From: Fontibacterium abundans
GTDB lineage: Bacteria > Pseudomonadota > Alphaproteobacteria > Pelagibacterales > Pelagibacteraceae
DNA length: 64,000 nt
Assembly (NCBI GenBank): GCA_965235095.1
Contig: OZ249405.1
Reading direction: 5' to 3' (one strand)
Position 1 is the stretch's first letter. Every line of letters starts with the position of its first letter. The notes beneath the pieces were generated by a model, which saw only the letters and a list, made by a program, of their open reading frames with translations, made no database searches and was not told where the DNA came from. Positions 1-8,104 of this stretch are shown here, in pieces. The translations under genes and the position numbers were made by a program.

Positions 1-23
1 GTAAATATAAAAAATTTAAAAAA

Positions 24-824
24 CTAAAAAAAATAGATACCCTGACCACTTGGTAGAGTAAGTGGTCGGCTTTTTTTTATTTTATCAAAATATCGATCTA
101 TATGTTGTCTTTGAGTTTTTGCTGTAGCGAATGCATAATCATCAAGCAATAAAATACTTCCTGGTTGCATTGATCTAATAAAAAAATTAATTGCAGAAAC
201 TTCTGGAATTGGATTGTTCATGTCAATATGTAAAAAATCAGGTGACTTAAATTTTTTTGGTATCCGGTCAAGAGATGCTGGTATACTTCCTTCTATGAAG
301 TGAACTCTTTTCTTTAATGAACTAAATCTTTTTTTTATAACTGATAATGTAGAACCCCCATAAGCTTTTGTGATGTATTCCCCCTTCCTACCTTTTTTTG
401 GAACCAAACTCATATCCACGCCACTAAAAGTATCCATTAGTAAATAAATAGATTTATTGTAATTATTCTTTAATTTTTTTGTTTTTGAATGCTTGATGTA
501 GTTTGTAAATACTTTTAATGTATGTCCTTCTCCCACTCAACACTCTACATAAATTATTTTTCTTTTTTGTATAAGCATTTTTAAAATTATGCACGCAATA
601 TACAATCTCCATTCATGATATAATGGATGGATAAATTCTTTTTTAGAATCTCTAATGGATTTTTGGAACGCGATATCTGTTGATCCACCAAAAATATGAC
701 TGGTAACAGTCCCATCTTTAAAATATTTTGGTATCACGCCATGAAATAAATTTTTATTGGTATAAAAAAAAAGTATACGAATAAAGTGACTAATATAATT
801 AAGCGGATTAAGAAATTTTTTCAT
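24..824 (-). pseudogene. Class I SAM-dependent methyltransferase broken by an in-frame UGA
   Basis: Two open stretches, 537-824 and 24-536, lie in the same minus-strand frame and are separated only by a TGA at 537-539. Together they give 267 codons. Across the stop the protein reads YVEC-stop-VGEGHTL; methyltransferases of this type have a glycine-rich ECG.GxGxT SAM-binding loop at this point, so one GGA to TGA change explains the stop. The second half has LHIDMNN and GSILLLDDY, typical of TylF/FkbM-like small-molecule O-methyltransferases. Its target would be a sugar of the surface glycan. Restart at the GTG right after the stop would lack the N-terminal third. Reading error, true pseudogene and readthrough cannot be separated from sequence alone. 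Confidence 0.65.
44..78 (+). terminator. Possible intrinsic terminator overlapping a convergent gene end
   Basis: Bases 44-51 (GACCACTT) pair perfectly with 60-67 (AAGTGGTC) around an 8-base loop. GGC and a run of eight T follow. On the plus strand this is a good rho-independent terminator for a gene left of the window, although it lies inside the last codons of the minus-strand methyltransferase. On the minus strand a T run also follows the hairpin after about 10 bases, so it could serve both directions. Confidence 0.5.
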
Positions 825-1084
825 AAAAAGCTACTATAAATTTTATTTACTTTACCTTGTGTATAGCTAAATTTATCAGAAATCAAAAATAAAGATAAGA
901 ACTCAATGTCATTAACTTACACACTTAGCCTGCAGAACTATTTTATAAACATAGGACTTAATTAAGAGTTTTTATTAGATAATGGTCAATTAATATACAA
1001 GAAAACTTTTGAAGAGTTAATAAAAGTTAATTATCAATTTAGAGAAAATCTTATACAAGTATAGATTAAATACTTATAATAATA
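825..1084. other. AT-rich divergent intergenic region
   Basis: This 260-base gap separates the minus-strand methyltransferase remnant from the plus-strand LegB-type gene, so it should hold the promoters of both. I see no RNA gene, long repeat or convincing ORF in it. Confidence 0.4.
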
Positions 1085-2065
1085 ATGAAAAAAGTTTTAG
1101 TAACAGGTGCTGACGGTTTTATAGGTTCTCATTTAACGGAGATGCTAGTAAAGCAAGGATATCATGTCAAAGCTCTTTCTCAATATAATTCATTTAATAA
1201 TTGGGGATGGCTAGAGAATGTAAATTGCAAAAAAGATATTGAAATATTAAATGGTGATATTCGAGACGCTCATTATTGCAAAATGATCTCAAGAAATGTG
1301 GAGATAATTTTTCACTTAGGGGCACTTATAGCAATTCCTTTTTCTTATTTAGCCCCAGATAGTTATGTGGAGACCAATATAAAAGGTACTTTAAATATTT
1401 GTCAAGCAGCAAAAGAAAATGGAATTTCAAGATTAATTCACACTTCTACAAGCGAAGTATATGGAACTGCTCAATATGTTCCAATTGATGAAAAACACCC
1501 TTTGTATGCGCAATCTCCATATAGCGCTAGCAAGATAGCTGCAGATGCAATGGCTATGAGTTTCTATAATTCATTTGATTTACCAGTTACAATTGCAAGA
1601 CCTTTTAATACCTATGGACCCCGTCAATCAGCTCGTGCAATAATTCCAACAATTATTACTCAAATTGCTTTAGGTAAAAAAGAAATTAAATTAGGAGATC
1701 TGTCTCCTACTCGAGATTTTAATTACGTTGAAGATTGTTGTCGTGGATTTATTATGCTTGCAGAGAGTGAAAAGACAACTGGCGAAATCGTTAACATCGG
1801 CTCTAATTCAGAGATAAGTATTGCTGATATGCTTAAATTGATTAAAGAGTTAATGTCTAGCAATGTTACATTTATTAATGATGAACAGAGAAAGCGACCT
1901 AAAAAATCAGAAGTATATAGACTTTGGTGTGATAATAAAAAAATTAATAAACTAGTTGGATACAAACCTCAGGTTAGTATTCAAGAAGGATTAAAAAAAA
2001 CTATTGATTGGATAACCAAGCCAGAAAATTTAAAAACATATAAATCTGAAATTTATAATGTTTAA
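1085..2065 (+). CDS. legB: NAD-dependent sugar-nucleotide 4,6-dehydratase, LegB type
   Basis: This 326-residue extended short-chain dehydrogenase would convert an NDP-GlcNAc to its 4-keto-6-deoxy form, the first committed step to legionaminic-type nonulosonic acids. Visible features are the N-terminal Rossmann loop GADGFIG (residues 8-14), STSEVYG at about 121-127, the catalytic Tyr146/Lys150 pair in SPYSASK, and RPFNTYGPRQ. It overlaps the next gene by 8 bases, which is a LegC-type aminotransferase, and NeuB and NeuA homologues follow; this context supports LegB over a generic epimerase. Whether the substrate is GDP- or UDP-linked is inferred only from the PtmE-like gene nearby. Confidence 0.8.
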   Translation: MKKVLVTGADGFIGSHLTEMLVKQGYHVKALSQYNSFNNWGWLENVNCKKDIEILNGDIRDAHYCKMISRNVEIIFHLGALIAIPFSYLAPDSYVETNIKGTLNICQAAKENGISRLIHTSTSEVYGTAQYVPIDEKHPLYAQSPYSASKIAADAMAMSFYNSFDLPVTIARPFNTYGPRQSARAIIPTIITQIALGKKEIKLGDLSPTRDFNYVEDCCRGFIMLAESEKTTGEIVNIGSNSEISIADMLKLIKELMSSNVTFINDEQRKRPKKSEVYRLWCDNKKINKLVGYKPQVSIQEGLKKTIDWITKPENLKTYKSEIYNV

Positions 2066-3200
2066 TGATTTTATTAATTTTGTAAGAAAAATATATAGAA
2101 CTAAAAAGTTCATACCTTTGCATGAGCCGAAATTCATTGGTAATGAAAAAAAATACTTGAATCAATGTATTGATACAACATTTGTTTCTTCTGCAGGTAA
2201 GTTTGTCGATAAGTTTGAAAAAAAAATTGCCAAATATTCTGGTGCAAAATACGCGATTGCAACGACCAGTGGCACCGCAGCTCTTCATATATCATTAATA
2301 CTAGCTGGAGTAGAACAGGGCGATGAGGTAATTACTCAGCCGCTAAATTTTATTGCGTCCTGCAATGCCATTAGTTACTGCAAAGCTAAACCAATATTCG
2401 TTGATGTTGATTTAGATACTATGGGCTTATCTCCATCTGCGCTTAAATCTTTTTTAAAAAATAATACAATCATTAAAAACAAAAAATGCATAAATAAAAA
2501 AACTAATAAAATAATTAAAGCATGCGTGCCTATGCATTCTTATGGTCATCCTTGTCGAATTGACGAAATAAAAAAAATACTAAAAAAATATTATATATTT
2601 TTGATCGAAGATGCCGCTGAAAGTTTAGGTAGCTTTTACAAAGATAAACATACAGGAACTTTTGGTAAATTAGGAATTATAAGTTTTAATGGCAACAAGA
2701 TCATTACTGCTGGCGGAGGAGGTTGCGTCATTACTGATGATAAAATGCTTGCAAAAAAAGCAAAACACCTAACTACAACTGCTAAAGTTCCCCATAATTG
2801 GGATTTTAATCACGACATGATTGGTTATAATTATCGAATGCCAAATTTAAATGCCGCATTATTAGTTGCGCAACTTGAAAATTTAGATTTTTTTATAAAA
2901 AATAAACGTAACCTAGCCAAGAAATATGAAGTTTTTTTTAAAAATACTAATTATAATTTTTTTAAAGAACAAAGAAATAGTAAATCAAATTATTGGTTAA
3001 ATTCCATTCTACTTCAAAATAAACAACAAAGAGATCAATTTTTAGAGGATACAAATTCTAACGGAGTTATGACCAGACCAATTTGGATATTAATGAATAA
3101 ACTTCCAATGTTCAGATACTCGCAGTGTGATGATTTAAAAAACTCAGAGTGGTTATTTGAAAGAGTAGTTAACATACCTAGTAGCGCCAAAATATCATGA
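2058..3200 (+). CDS. legC: PLP-dependent sugar aminotransferase, LegC type
   Basis: This 380-residue DegT/DnrJ/EryC1-family aminotransferase would place an amino group on C4 of the keto sugar made by the upstream dehydratase. The family landmarks are present: TTSGTAALH near residue 69, EDAAESLG at 184-191, and the PLP-binding lysine Lys214 in SFNGNKIITAGGGG. The first 15-20 residues are an extension often seen in LegC proteins. Its start overlaps the end of legB and its stop overlaps the next gene start, so the set is probably translationally coupled. Confidence 0.82.
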   Translation: MFNDFINFVRKIYRTKKFIPLHEPKFIGNEKKYLNQCIDTTFVSSAGKFVDKFEKKIAKYSGAKYAIATTSGTAALHISLILAGVEQGDEVITQPLNFIASCNAISYCKAKPIFVDVDLDTMGLSPSALKSFLKNNTIIKNKKCINKKTNKIIKACVPMHSYGHPCRIDEIKKILKKYYIFLIEDAAESLGSFYKDKHTGTFGKLGIISFNGNKIITAGGGGCVITDDKMLAKKAKHLTTTAKVPHNWDFNHDMIGYNYRMPNLNAALLVAQLENLDFFIKNKRNLAKKYEVFFKNTNYNFFKEQRNSKSNYWLNSILLQNKQQRDQFLEDTNSNGVMTRPIWILMNKLPMFRYSQCDDLKNSEWLFERVVNIPSSAKIS

Positions 3201-3775
3201 AAAAAATTATTTTAATTGGTGGAGGAGGCCACTGCAAGTCAGCAATTGATGTTATTGAACAAGAAGCAAAATTTGAAATAGCAGGTATAGTTGATAAGCC
3301 TAAATTATTAGGTTCTAAAGTTTTAGGGTATGCAGTTATTGGTAGTGATCTTGATTTACATCACTTAGTAAAAAAATATAAATATGCTTTAATAACTGTT
3401 GGTCAGATTAAAACAGCCTTGATAAGAATAAAACTATTTAATTTGGCTACCAAATTTGGATTTACCTTAGCATCAATTATCTCTCCAAAGGCCTATATAT
3501 CAAAACATTCAAGGATTGGTAGGGGGACTATTATTATGCATCACGCGATTGTTAATGCAAATTCATTCATAGGAAATAATTGTATTATAAATACAAAGGC
3601 GTTAGTTGAACATGATTGTTCAATATCGGATCATTGTCATATTTCTACCAATGCTACAATAAATGGTGGCAATCAAATAGGATCTAAAAGTTTTATCGGC
3701 AGCAACGTGACAACTAAGGAATATATCAAAATAGGAAAGAATAACTTCATCAAAGCAGGCAGTTTAATTAAATGA
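3197..3775 (+). CDS. neuD: NeuD/LegH-type sugar acyltransferase
   Basis: This 192-residue protein has a short nucleotide-fold N-terminus (IGGGGHCKSAIDVI) and a C-terminal left-handed beta-helix of hexapeptide repeats from about residue 95. That is the layout of PglD/NeuD/LegH acetyltransferases. In this position it most likely N-acetylates the 4-amino sugar made by LegC; O-acetylation of the finished nonulosonic acid is the alternative. It overlaps legC by 4 bases. Confidence 0.75.
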   Translation: MKKIILIGGGGHCKSAIDVIEQEAKFEIAGIVDKPKLLGSKVLGYAVIGSDLDLHHLVKKYKYALITVGQIKTALIRIKLFNLATKFGFTLASIISPKAYISKHSRIGRGTIIMHHAIVNANSFIGNNCIINTKALVEHDCSISDHCHISTNATINGGNQIGSKSFIGSNVTTKEYIKIGKNNFIKAGSLIK

Positions 3776-3834
3776 TTATATCTATCAAAAAAAAGTAGAA
3801 AGTATTTATTTTTAATATCAAAAATTTAAGAACT

Positions 3835-4632
3835 ATGAAGAGCGTAGCTTTTTTGACCACAATTTTCCCGCAAAATGAAAAATTTTTAAAATCTTTTTTA
3901 GATTCATTATCCGCTCAAACTTATAAAGATTTTGATTTGGTAATTGTAAATGATAGCTTTAAAAATTTAAATTATTATAAAGATCTTTATTCAAATCTTA
4001 ATATTGTAAATATTAATTCTTCTGGCACATCAGCTAAAAATAGAGAAGTAGGAATAAATTATTGTATTGAAAAAAATTATGATATTTTAATTTTTGGTGA
4101 CAGTGATGATTATTTTAAAAATAATCGTATAGAGAAGTCTATAAAAATTCTTAATCAGGCCGATATAGTTGTAAATGATCTTAGTCTGTTTAATGAAAAT
4201 ACTGTGTACAATAAAAGATATTTATCAAATAGAGTTAAAAATCTTCAAATTATAGAATTTGAATTTATCAAAAATAAAAATATTTTTGGTTTTTCAAATT
4301 CTGCAATAAAGCTTTTTAATCAAAAAAAACTTTTTATTCCAAATGATTTAGTGGCTGTTGATTGGTATATTTTTTCAAATTTTTTATTAAAGGGATACAA
4401 GGCAGTTTTTACGGACGAGACAATCAGTTTTTATAGACAATATGAACAAAATATTATCGGTCTAAAACAATTAGACGAAAAATCTTTTAATAAAGTTAAA
4501 AATATTAAAATACAACATTTCAAAGCCTTGAGTGTTAATGGAAATCAATTCGATAATGAACTTAAGATTTTATATTCTTTAAATTTTGATAAAAGAAGAG
4601 AAATTAAAAATCCACTTTGGTGGGAGCTATGA
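3835..4632 (+). CDS. Family 2 glycosyltransferase
   Basis: This 265-residue GT-A glycosyltransferase starts FLTTIFPQNEKFLKSFLDSL and carries the metal-binding acidic motif FGDSDDYF near residue 90. It lies between the acyltransferase and the nonulosonate synthase, where a LegG epimerase might be expected; it shows no resemblance to that enzyme. It may add the nonulosonic acid or a neighbouring sugar to the glycan. Its base composition is richer in A+T than the flanking leg genes, suggesting a separate origin. Confidence 0.7.
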   Translation: MKSVAFLTTIFPQNEKFLKSFLDSLSAQTYKDFDLVIVNDSFKNLNYYKDLYSNLNIVNINSSGTSAKNREVGINYCIEKNYDILIFGDSDDYFKNNRIEKSIKILNQADIVVNDLSLFNENTVYNKRYLSNRVKNLQIIEFEFIKNKNIFGFSNSAIKLFNQKKLFIPNDLVAVDWYIFSNFLLKGYKAVFTDETISFYRQYEQNIIGLKQLDEKSFNKVKNIKIQHFKALSVNGNQFDNELKILYSLNFDKRREIKNPLWWEL

Positions 4633-4659
4633 TATATATAAAATATTATTTGCAATAAA

Positions 4660-5715
4660 ATGAAAATACAATTAACAAGAAAAAAAAATATTTATAATTA
4701 TTGCAGTCCATATATTATTGCTGAAATAGGAGCCAATCATAATGGTGATATGGATTTAGCAAAAAAAATGATAGATTCTGCTATTGAGTGTGGTTGCGAT
4801 GCAGTGAAGTTTCAATCGTGGAATAAAAAATCCTTAATAAGCAATACTGGCTATAAACAAAATACTATCTTTAATGATAGTAAAAAAAAACATTTTGGAT
4901 CATTAGAAGAAATGGTTGATAAATATTATTTAAGAAAGGAACAGCACTTTGAGTTAAAGAATTATTGTAAATTAAAGAGTATTGATTTTTGTTCTACACC
5001 TTTCAGTAAAGAAGAGGTTGATTTATTAAATGAAGTAGATGTAGAATTTTATAAAGTTGCTTCCATGGATATAAATAATTATCCGTTACTTCAATATGTA
5101 GCACAATTTAATAAACCAATATTACTATCTACAGGTATGGCAAATTTGGGTGAGATAGAAAAAGCAGTTAAAATTATAGAAAATGAAGGTAATTCTAAAA
5201 TTGTAATTTTACATTGTGTAGCTATTTATCCTACAGAAAATAAAGATTTAAATCTCAAAAATATTACCATGCTCCAAAATACATTTGGTTATCCAGTGGG
5301 CTTTTCTGATCATTCGCTAGGTTTTGTAGCTTCTCTAGCCTCAGTTGCGCTTGGAGTTTGTATTATTGAAAAACATTTTACAATAGACAAGAATTTGCCA
5401 GGTTGGGATCATGAGATTTCTGCAAATCCAGAAGAAATGAGAAAAATAGTTGAAGGTTCAAAAATAATTCATGAGTCATTGGGTAATTTTAAAAGAACTA
5501 TCTCTAAAGCTGAAGAAGAGAAAAAAAAAGTATTTCGTAGAAGCATTGTATTAAATAAAAATCTTAAGGCAGAAAATATCATTAGAGAAGAGGACATATC
5601 TCTTAAAAGACCAGGAACAGGTTTTTCTACTGACGAAATAAAATTTGTTGTAGGTAAAAAGTTAAAGAGAGATTGTGAGGCTGATTACTTATTAACAAAA
5701 GATGATATTATATAG
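4660..5715 (+). CDS. neuB: Nonulosonic acid synthase (NeuB/LegI family) with SAF domain
   Basis: This 351-residue protein condenses phosphoenolpyruvate with a 6-carbon amino sugar to form a 9-carbon sialic-acid-like sugar. The N-terminal TIM barrel shows EIGANHNGD, VKFQSW, FCSTPFS, KVASMDI, LSTGMA, HCVAIYPT and GFSDHSLG, the standard NeuB series. The C-terminal ~60 residues (RRSIVLNKNLKAENII...) form the antifreeze-like SAF domain. The length is normal for the family. LegI is favoured over true sialic acid synthase because LegB and LegC homologues are next door. Confidence 0.88.
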   Translation: MKIQLTRKKNIYNYCSPYIIAEIGANHNGDMDLAKKMIDSAIECGCDAVKFQSWNKKSLISNTGYKQNTIFNDSKKKHFGSLEEMVDKYYLRKEQHFELKNYCKLKSIDFCSTPFSKEEVDLLNEVDVEFYKVASMDINNYPLLQYVAQFNKPILLSTGMANLGEIEKAVKIIENEGNSKIVILHCVAIYPTENKDLNLKNITMLQNTFGYPVGFSDHSLGFVASLASVALGVCIIEKHFTIDKNLPGWDHEISANPEEMRKIVEGSKIIHESLGNFKRTISKAEEEKKKVFRRSIVLNKNLKAENIIREEDISLKRPGTGFSTDEIKFVVGKKLKRDCEADYLLTKDDII

Positions 5716-5717
5716 AT

Positions 5718-6422
5718 ATGTTGGCTATAATTCCAGCGCGTGGAGGAAGCAAAGGCTTACCCGGAAAAAATATAAAACTTTTGGGTGGCTTACCATTAAT
5801 CTGCCATTCTGTTAAAGCTGCATTAAAATCAAATTTAATTGATAGAGTGATTGTATCTACTGAAGACAATGAAATTGCGTCCATCGCTAAGGATTGCGGG
5901 GCAGAAGTGTTTATGAGACCTGCCAATCTTGCTCTTGATACTTCGATGGTGATGGATACTTATTTGCACGTAGTAGATTTCATTGCTAAAAAAAATTCAA
6001 GGCCAATACAGTCGTTTGTAGCTTTGTTACCCACTGCTCCATTAAGAACTCCTCAGGATATTAATGAAGCTATTAAAATTTTTAATGACAAGAATGCAAG
6101 CTCTGTCATCAGTGTTACTGAAGCACCAGTTCCTCTAGATTGGTATAAGCATATCACGAAAGAAGGTATATTAGAAAATCACTCACATGAATTTAATGCA
6201 TTAAAAAATAGGCAAGAATATAAAAAGATATATGTACCAAATGGTGCTGTATATGTATTTCAAACAGAAGTTCTGCGTTCGACACGTCAATATTATACTG
6301 AGAAAACATATCCATATATCATGCCTAGAGAGCGATCAGCCGATATTGATGATTTGCTAGATTTTGAGTGGGCAGGATATTTATTAAAAAAAATTAATCC
6401 AATCGGTAATACTTTTAAATAA
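5718..6422 (+). CDS. neuA: CMP-nonulosonate cytidylyltransferase (NeuA/LegF)
   Basis: This 234-residue enzyme activates the nonulosonic acid with CTP for transfer. The N-terminal nucleotide-binding motif IPARGGSKGLPGKN is clear, followed by STED, LLPTAPLRT and the acidic C-terminal RSADIDDLLDFEWA. It starts 2 bases after neuB and ends exactly where the convergent PtmE-like gene ends. Base use is more balanced than in the very AT-rich genes further right. Confidence 0.88.
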   Translation: MLAIIPARGGSKGLPGKNIKLLGGLPLICHSVKAALKSNLIDRVIVSTEDNEIASIAKDCGAEVFMRPANLALDTSMVMDTYLHVVDFIAKKNSRPIQSFVALLPTAPLRTPQDINEAIKIFNDKNASSVISVTEAPVPLDWYKHITKEGILENHSHEFNALKNRQEYKKIYVPNGAVYVFQTEVLRSTRQYYTEKTYPYIMPRERSADIDDLLDFEWAGYLLKKINPIGNTFK

Positions 6423-7499
6423 TTAATTATCTATTTTTTTTAAATATGCATCTGCTAGCTTGAGTTGTTCTTGAGTACCTATATCAAACCAGATTTCGTA
6501 CATAGGGTAAAAAAAAATTTTAAAATTTTTTATAATTAAGGTGTTAATAAAATCAACTGCATTAATTTTTTTTTTATTTATTTTAAATAAACAATTTTTT
6601 TTTAAAAAATAGATGCCCGTATTAATCCAATAATCAAATGAGGGTTTTTCTGTTATTTTAAGAACTTTATTACCTTTGATTTTTAATACACCAAAATCAA
6701 CACTAGACTCATATTTTTTCGTACATAATGTTAAATCCGATTTTTTTTTCATGTGAAAATCAAATAAATCATTTGTATCTAGAGTAGTTATTATGTCACT
6801 ATTAATTACCAATATATCTTTTGTAAGTTTGTTTTTAATTTCATTCAATGAGCCAAAAGTATCCAGAGGTTTTTTTTCTATAACAGTTATTATTTTTTTA
6901 GAATTTATTTTTTTTAGAAAATGAATTATTTTATCACTTCTATAGTGCAAGGTAATATAAATTTTATTTACATTTAAGTTATCTACTTTTGAAATAACCC
7001 TATTTAAAATCGGTACCCCATTTACTCTTATTAACGGTTTTGGAAGTTTTTTAGTTAATGGACCTAATCTTTTTCCAAATCCTCCAGCCATAATAACAAC
7101 ATCGTACTTTTTGGGTGATAAAATTAATTTTTTTTTAAAGTTTTGATACCTTATAAAACCTAAATATTTTTTATTATTATCTATTACAGGAAATATATAA
7201 TTTTGTTTTTTTTTAACGATAAGTTCAGTTTTTTTTAAAAAGCCATTTTTCGAAAGACCTAATAAAATTGGTTTTTTATTCATTATCTTATTTATTGGAG
7301 TGTTAATTGAAATATTTTTTATAATTGATCTTCTAATATCCCCATCTGTAATCGAACCAATAACTTTTTTATCTTCAATCACGAAGACTGTTTTAATTTT
7401 ACTGACATTCAGCTTGTTAATAACAAAACCTAGCGTATTATTTAATGCAATCTCAAGATTTTTATCCGTCTCAATTATTTTTTTAATTTGATTATTCAA
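6423..7499 (-). CDS. ptmE: CBS-domain sugar-1-phosphate nucleotidyltransferase, PtmE-like
   Basis: This 358-residue protein has two CBS domains (about residues 1-125, with SITDGDIRR) fused to a nucleotidyltransferase domain beginning VVIMAGGFGKRLGPLT (135-150) and containing NSDI and EKP motifs. This is the architecture of Campylobacter PtmE, which makes GDP-glucosamine for the legionaminic acid pathway. Another nucleotidyltransferase role cannot be excluded. It is convergent with neuA with no spacer. Confidence 0.72.
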   Translation of the reverse strand: MNNQIKKIIETDKNLEIALNNTLGFVINKLNVSKIKTVFVIEDKKVIGSITDGDIRRSIIKNISINTPINKIMNKKPILLGLSKNGFLKKTELIVKKKQNYIFPVIDNNKKYLGFIRYQNFKKKLILSPKKYDVVIMAGGFGKRLGPLTKKLPKPLIRVNGVPILNRVISKVDNLNVNKIYITLHYRSDKIIHFLKKINSKKIITVIEKKPLDTFGSLNEIKNKLTKDILVINSDIITTLDTNDLFDFHMKKKSDLTLCTKKYESSVDFGVLKIKGNKVLKITEKPSFDYWINTGIYFLKKNCLFKINKKKINAVDFINTLIIKNFKIFFYPMYEIWFDIGTQEQLKLADAYLKKIDN

Positions 7500-8104
7500 T
7501 TTTATAAAAATTAGAATTGATTTAGCATATATATAGTTTACTTTTTTTAAACTTACTACTCTAATAAATAATTGCTTCTTGTGTTCTTAAATAGAGACAG
7601 ATTTTTTATTAATTAATTTACATTCTTTGTAAGTACTTTGTTTAAAAAAATAAATCTGTTACAGTTCTTTTCATAATTTATGCATTTCAAATATTTTTTA
7701 TAGTAATTTTTATAAATTATTTATATTTAAAGTGTTTTTATTAATAATTTTTCAATATTACTATTGTAAAAAAGTAGATAATCTAAAATTTTCTTTTAGT
7801 TTCGTGCTTAAGTATATATTTTTCAGATTAAAATTTTGTTTAAATCTTTTAATATTTTTTTTGTTATTATTGTAGCTCAGTCTATTTGTTCTCTATTTAT
7901 TAATTCTGTTAAGCAGGTCTTCAAATCAAAAATCTAAATAATCAAATGCCATTAGAATTAATAGCATAATCAATAGAACTTACTGGTACAACTGCCTTGT
8001 TAGCATTAAACCCTCACCGTTATATTGCAGGAAAAATCTACCATGATACTGATTTGAGTTGATAAAAAAAGGTTCAAGTTTTTATGTATTTATTTAAAAT
8101 AAAA
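7500..8104. other. 605-base gene-free stretch with a possible decayed coding fragment
   Basis: This is the longest stretch without an intact gene. Most of it is plain AT-rich sequence. From 7946 a plus-strand frame with visibly higher G+C reads MPLELIA, a TAA stop, then TGTTALLALNPHRYIAG and more up to a TGA near 8062. It looks like a fragment of a lost gene, but I cannot name the family. The left part (7500-7860) holds nothing I recognise. Confidence 0.35.

Noticed and set aside
7865..7935. tRNA-like words (TGTAGCTCAGT and CTTCAAATC) suggesting a decayed tRNA
   Set aside because: No acceptor, anticodon or T stems can be formed; the similarity is limited to two short stretches.
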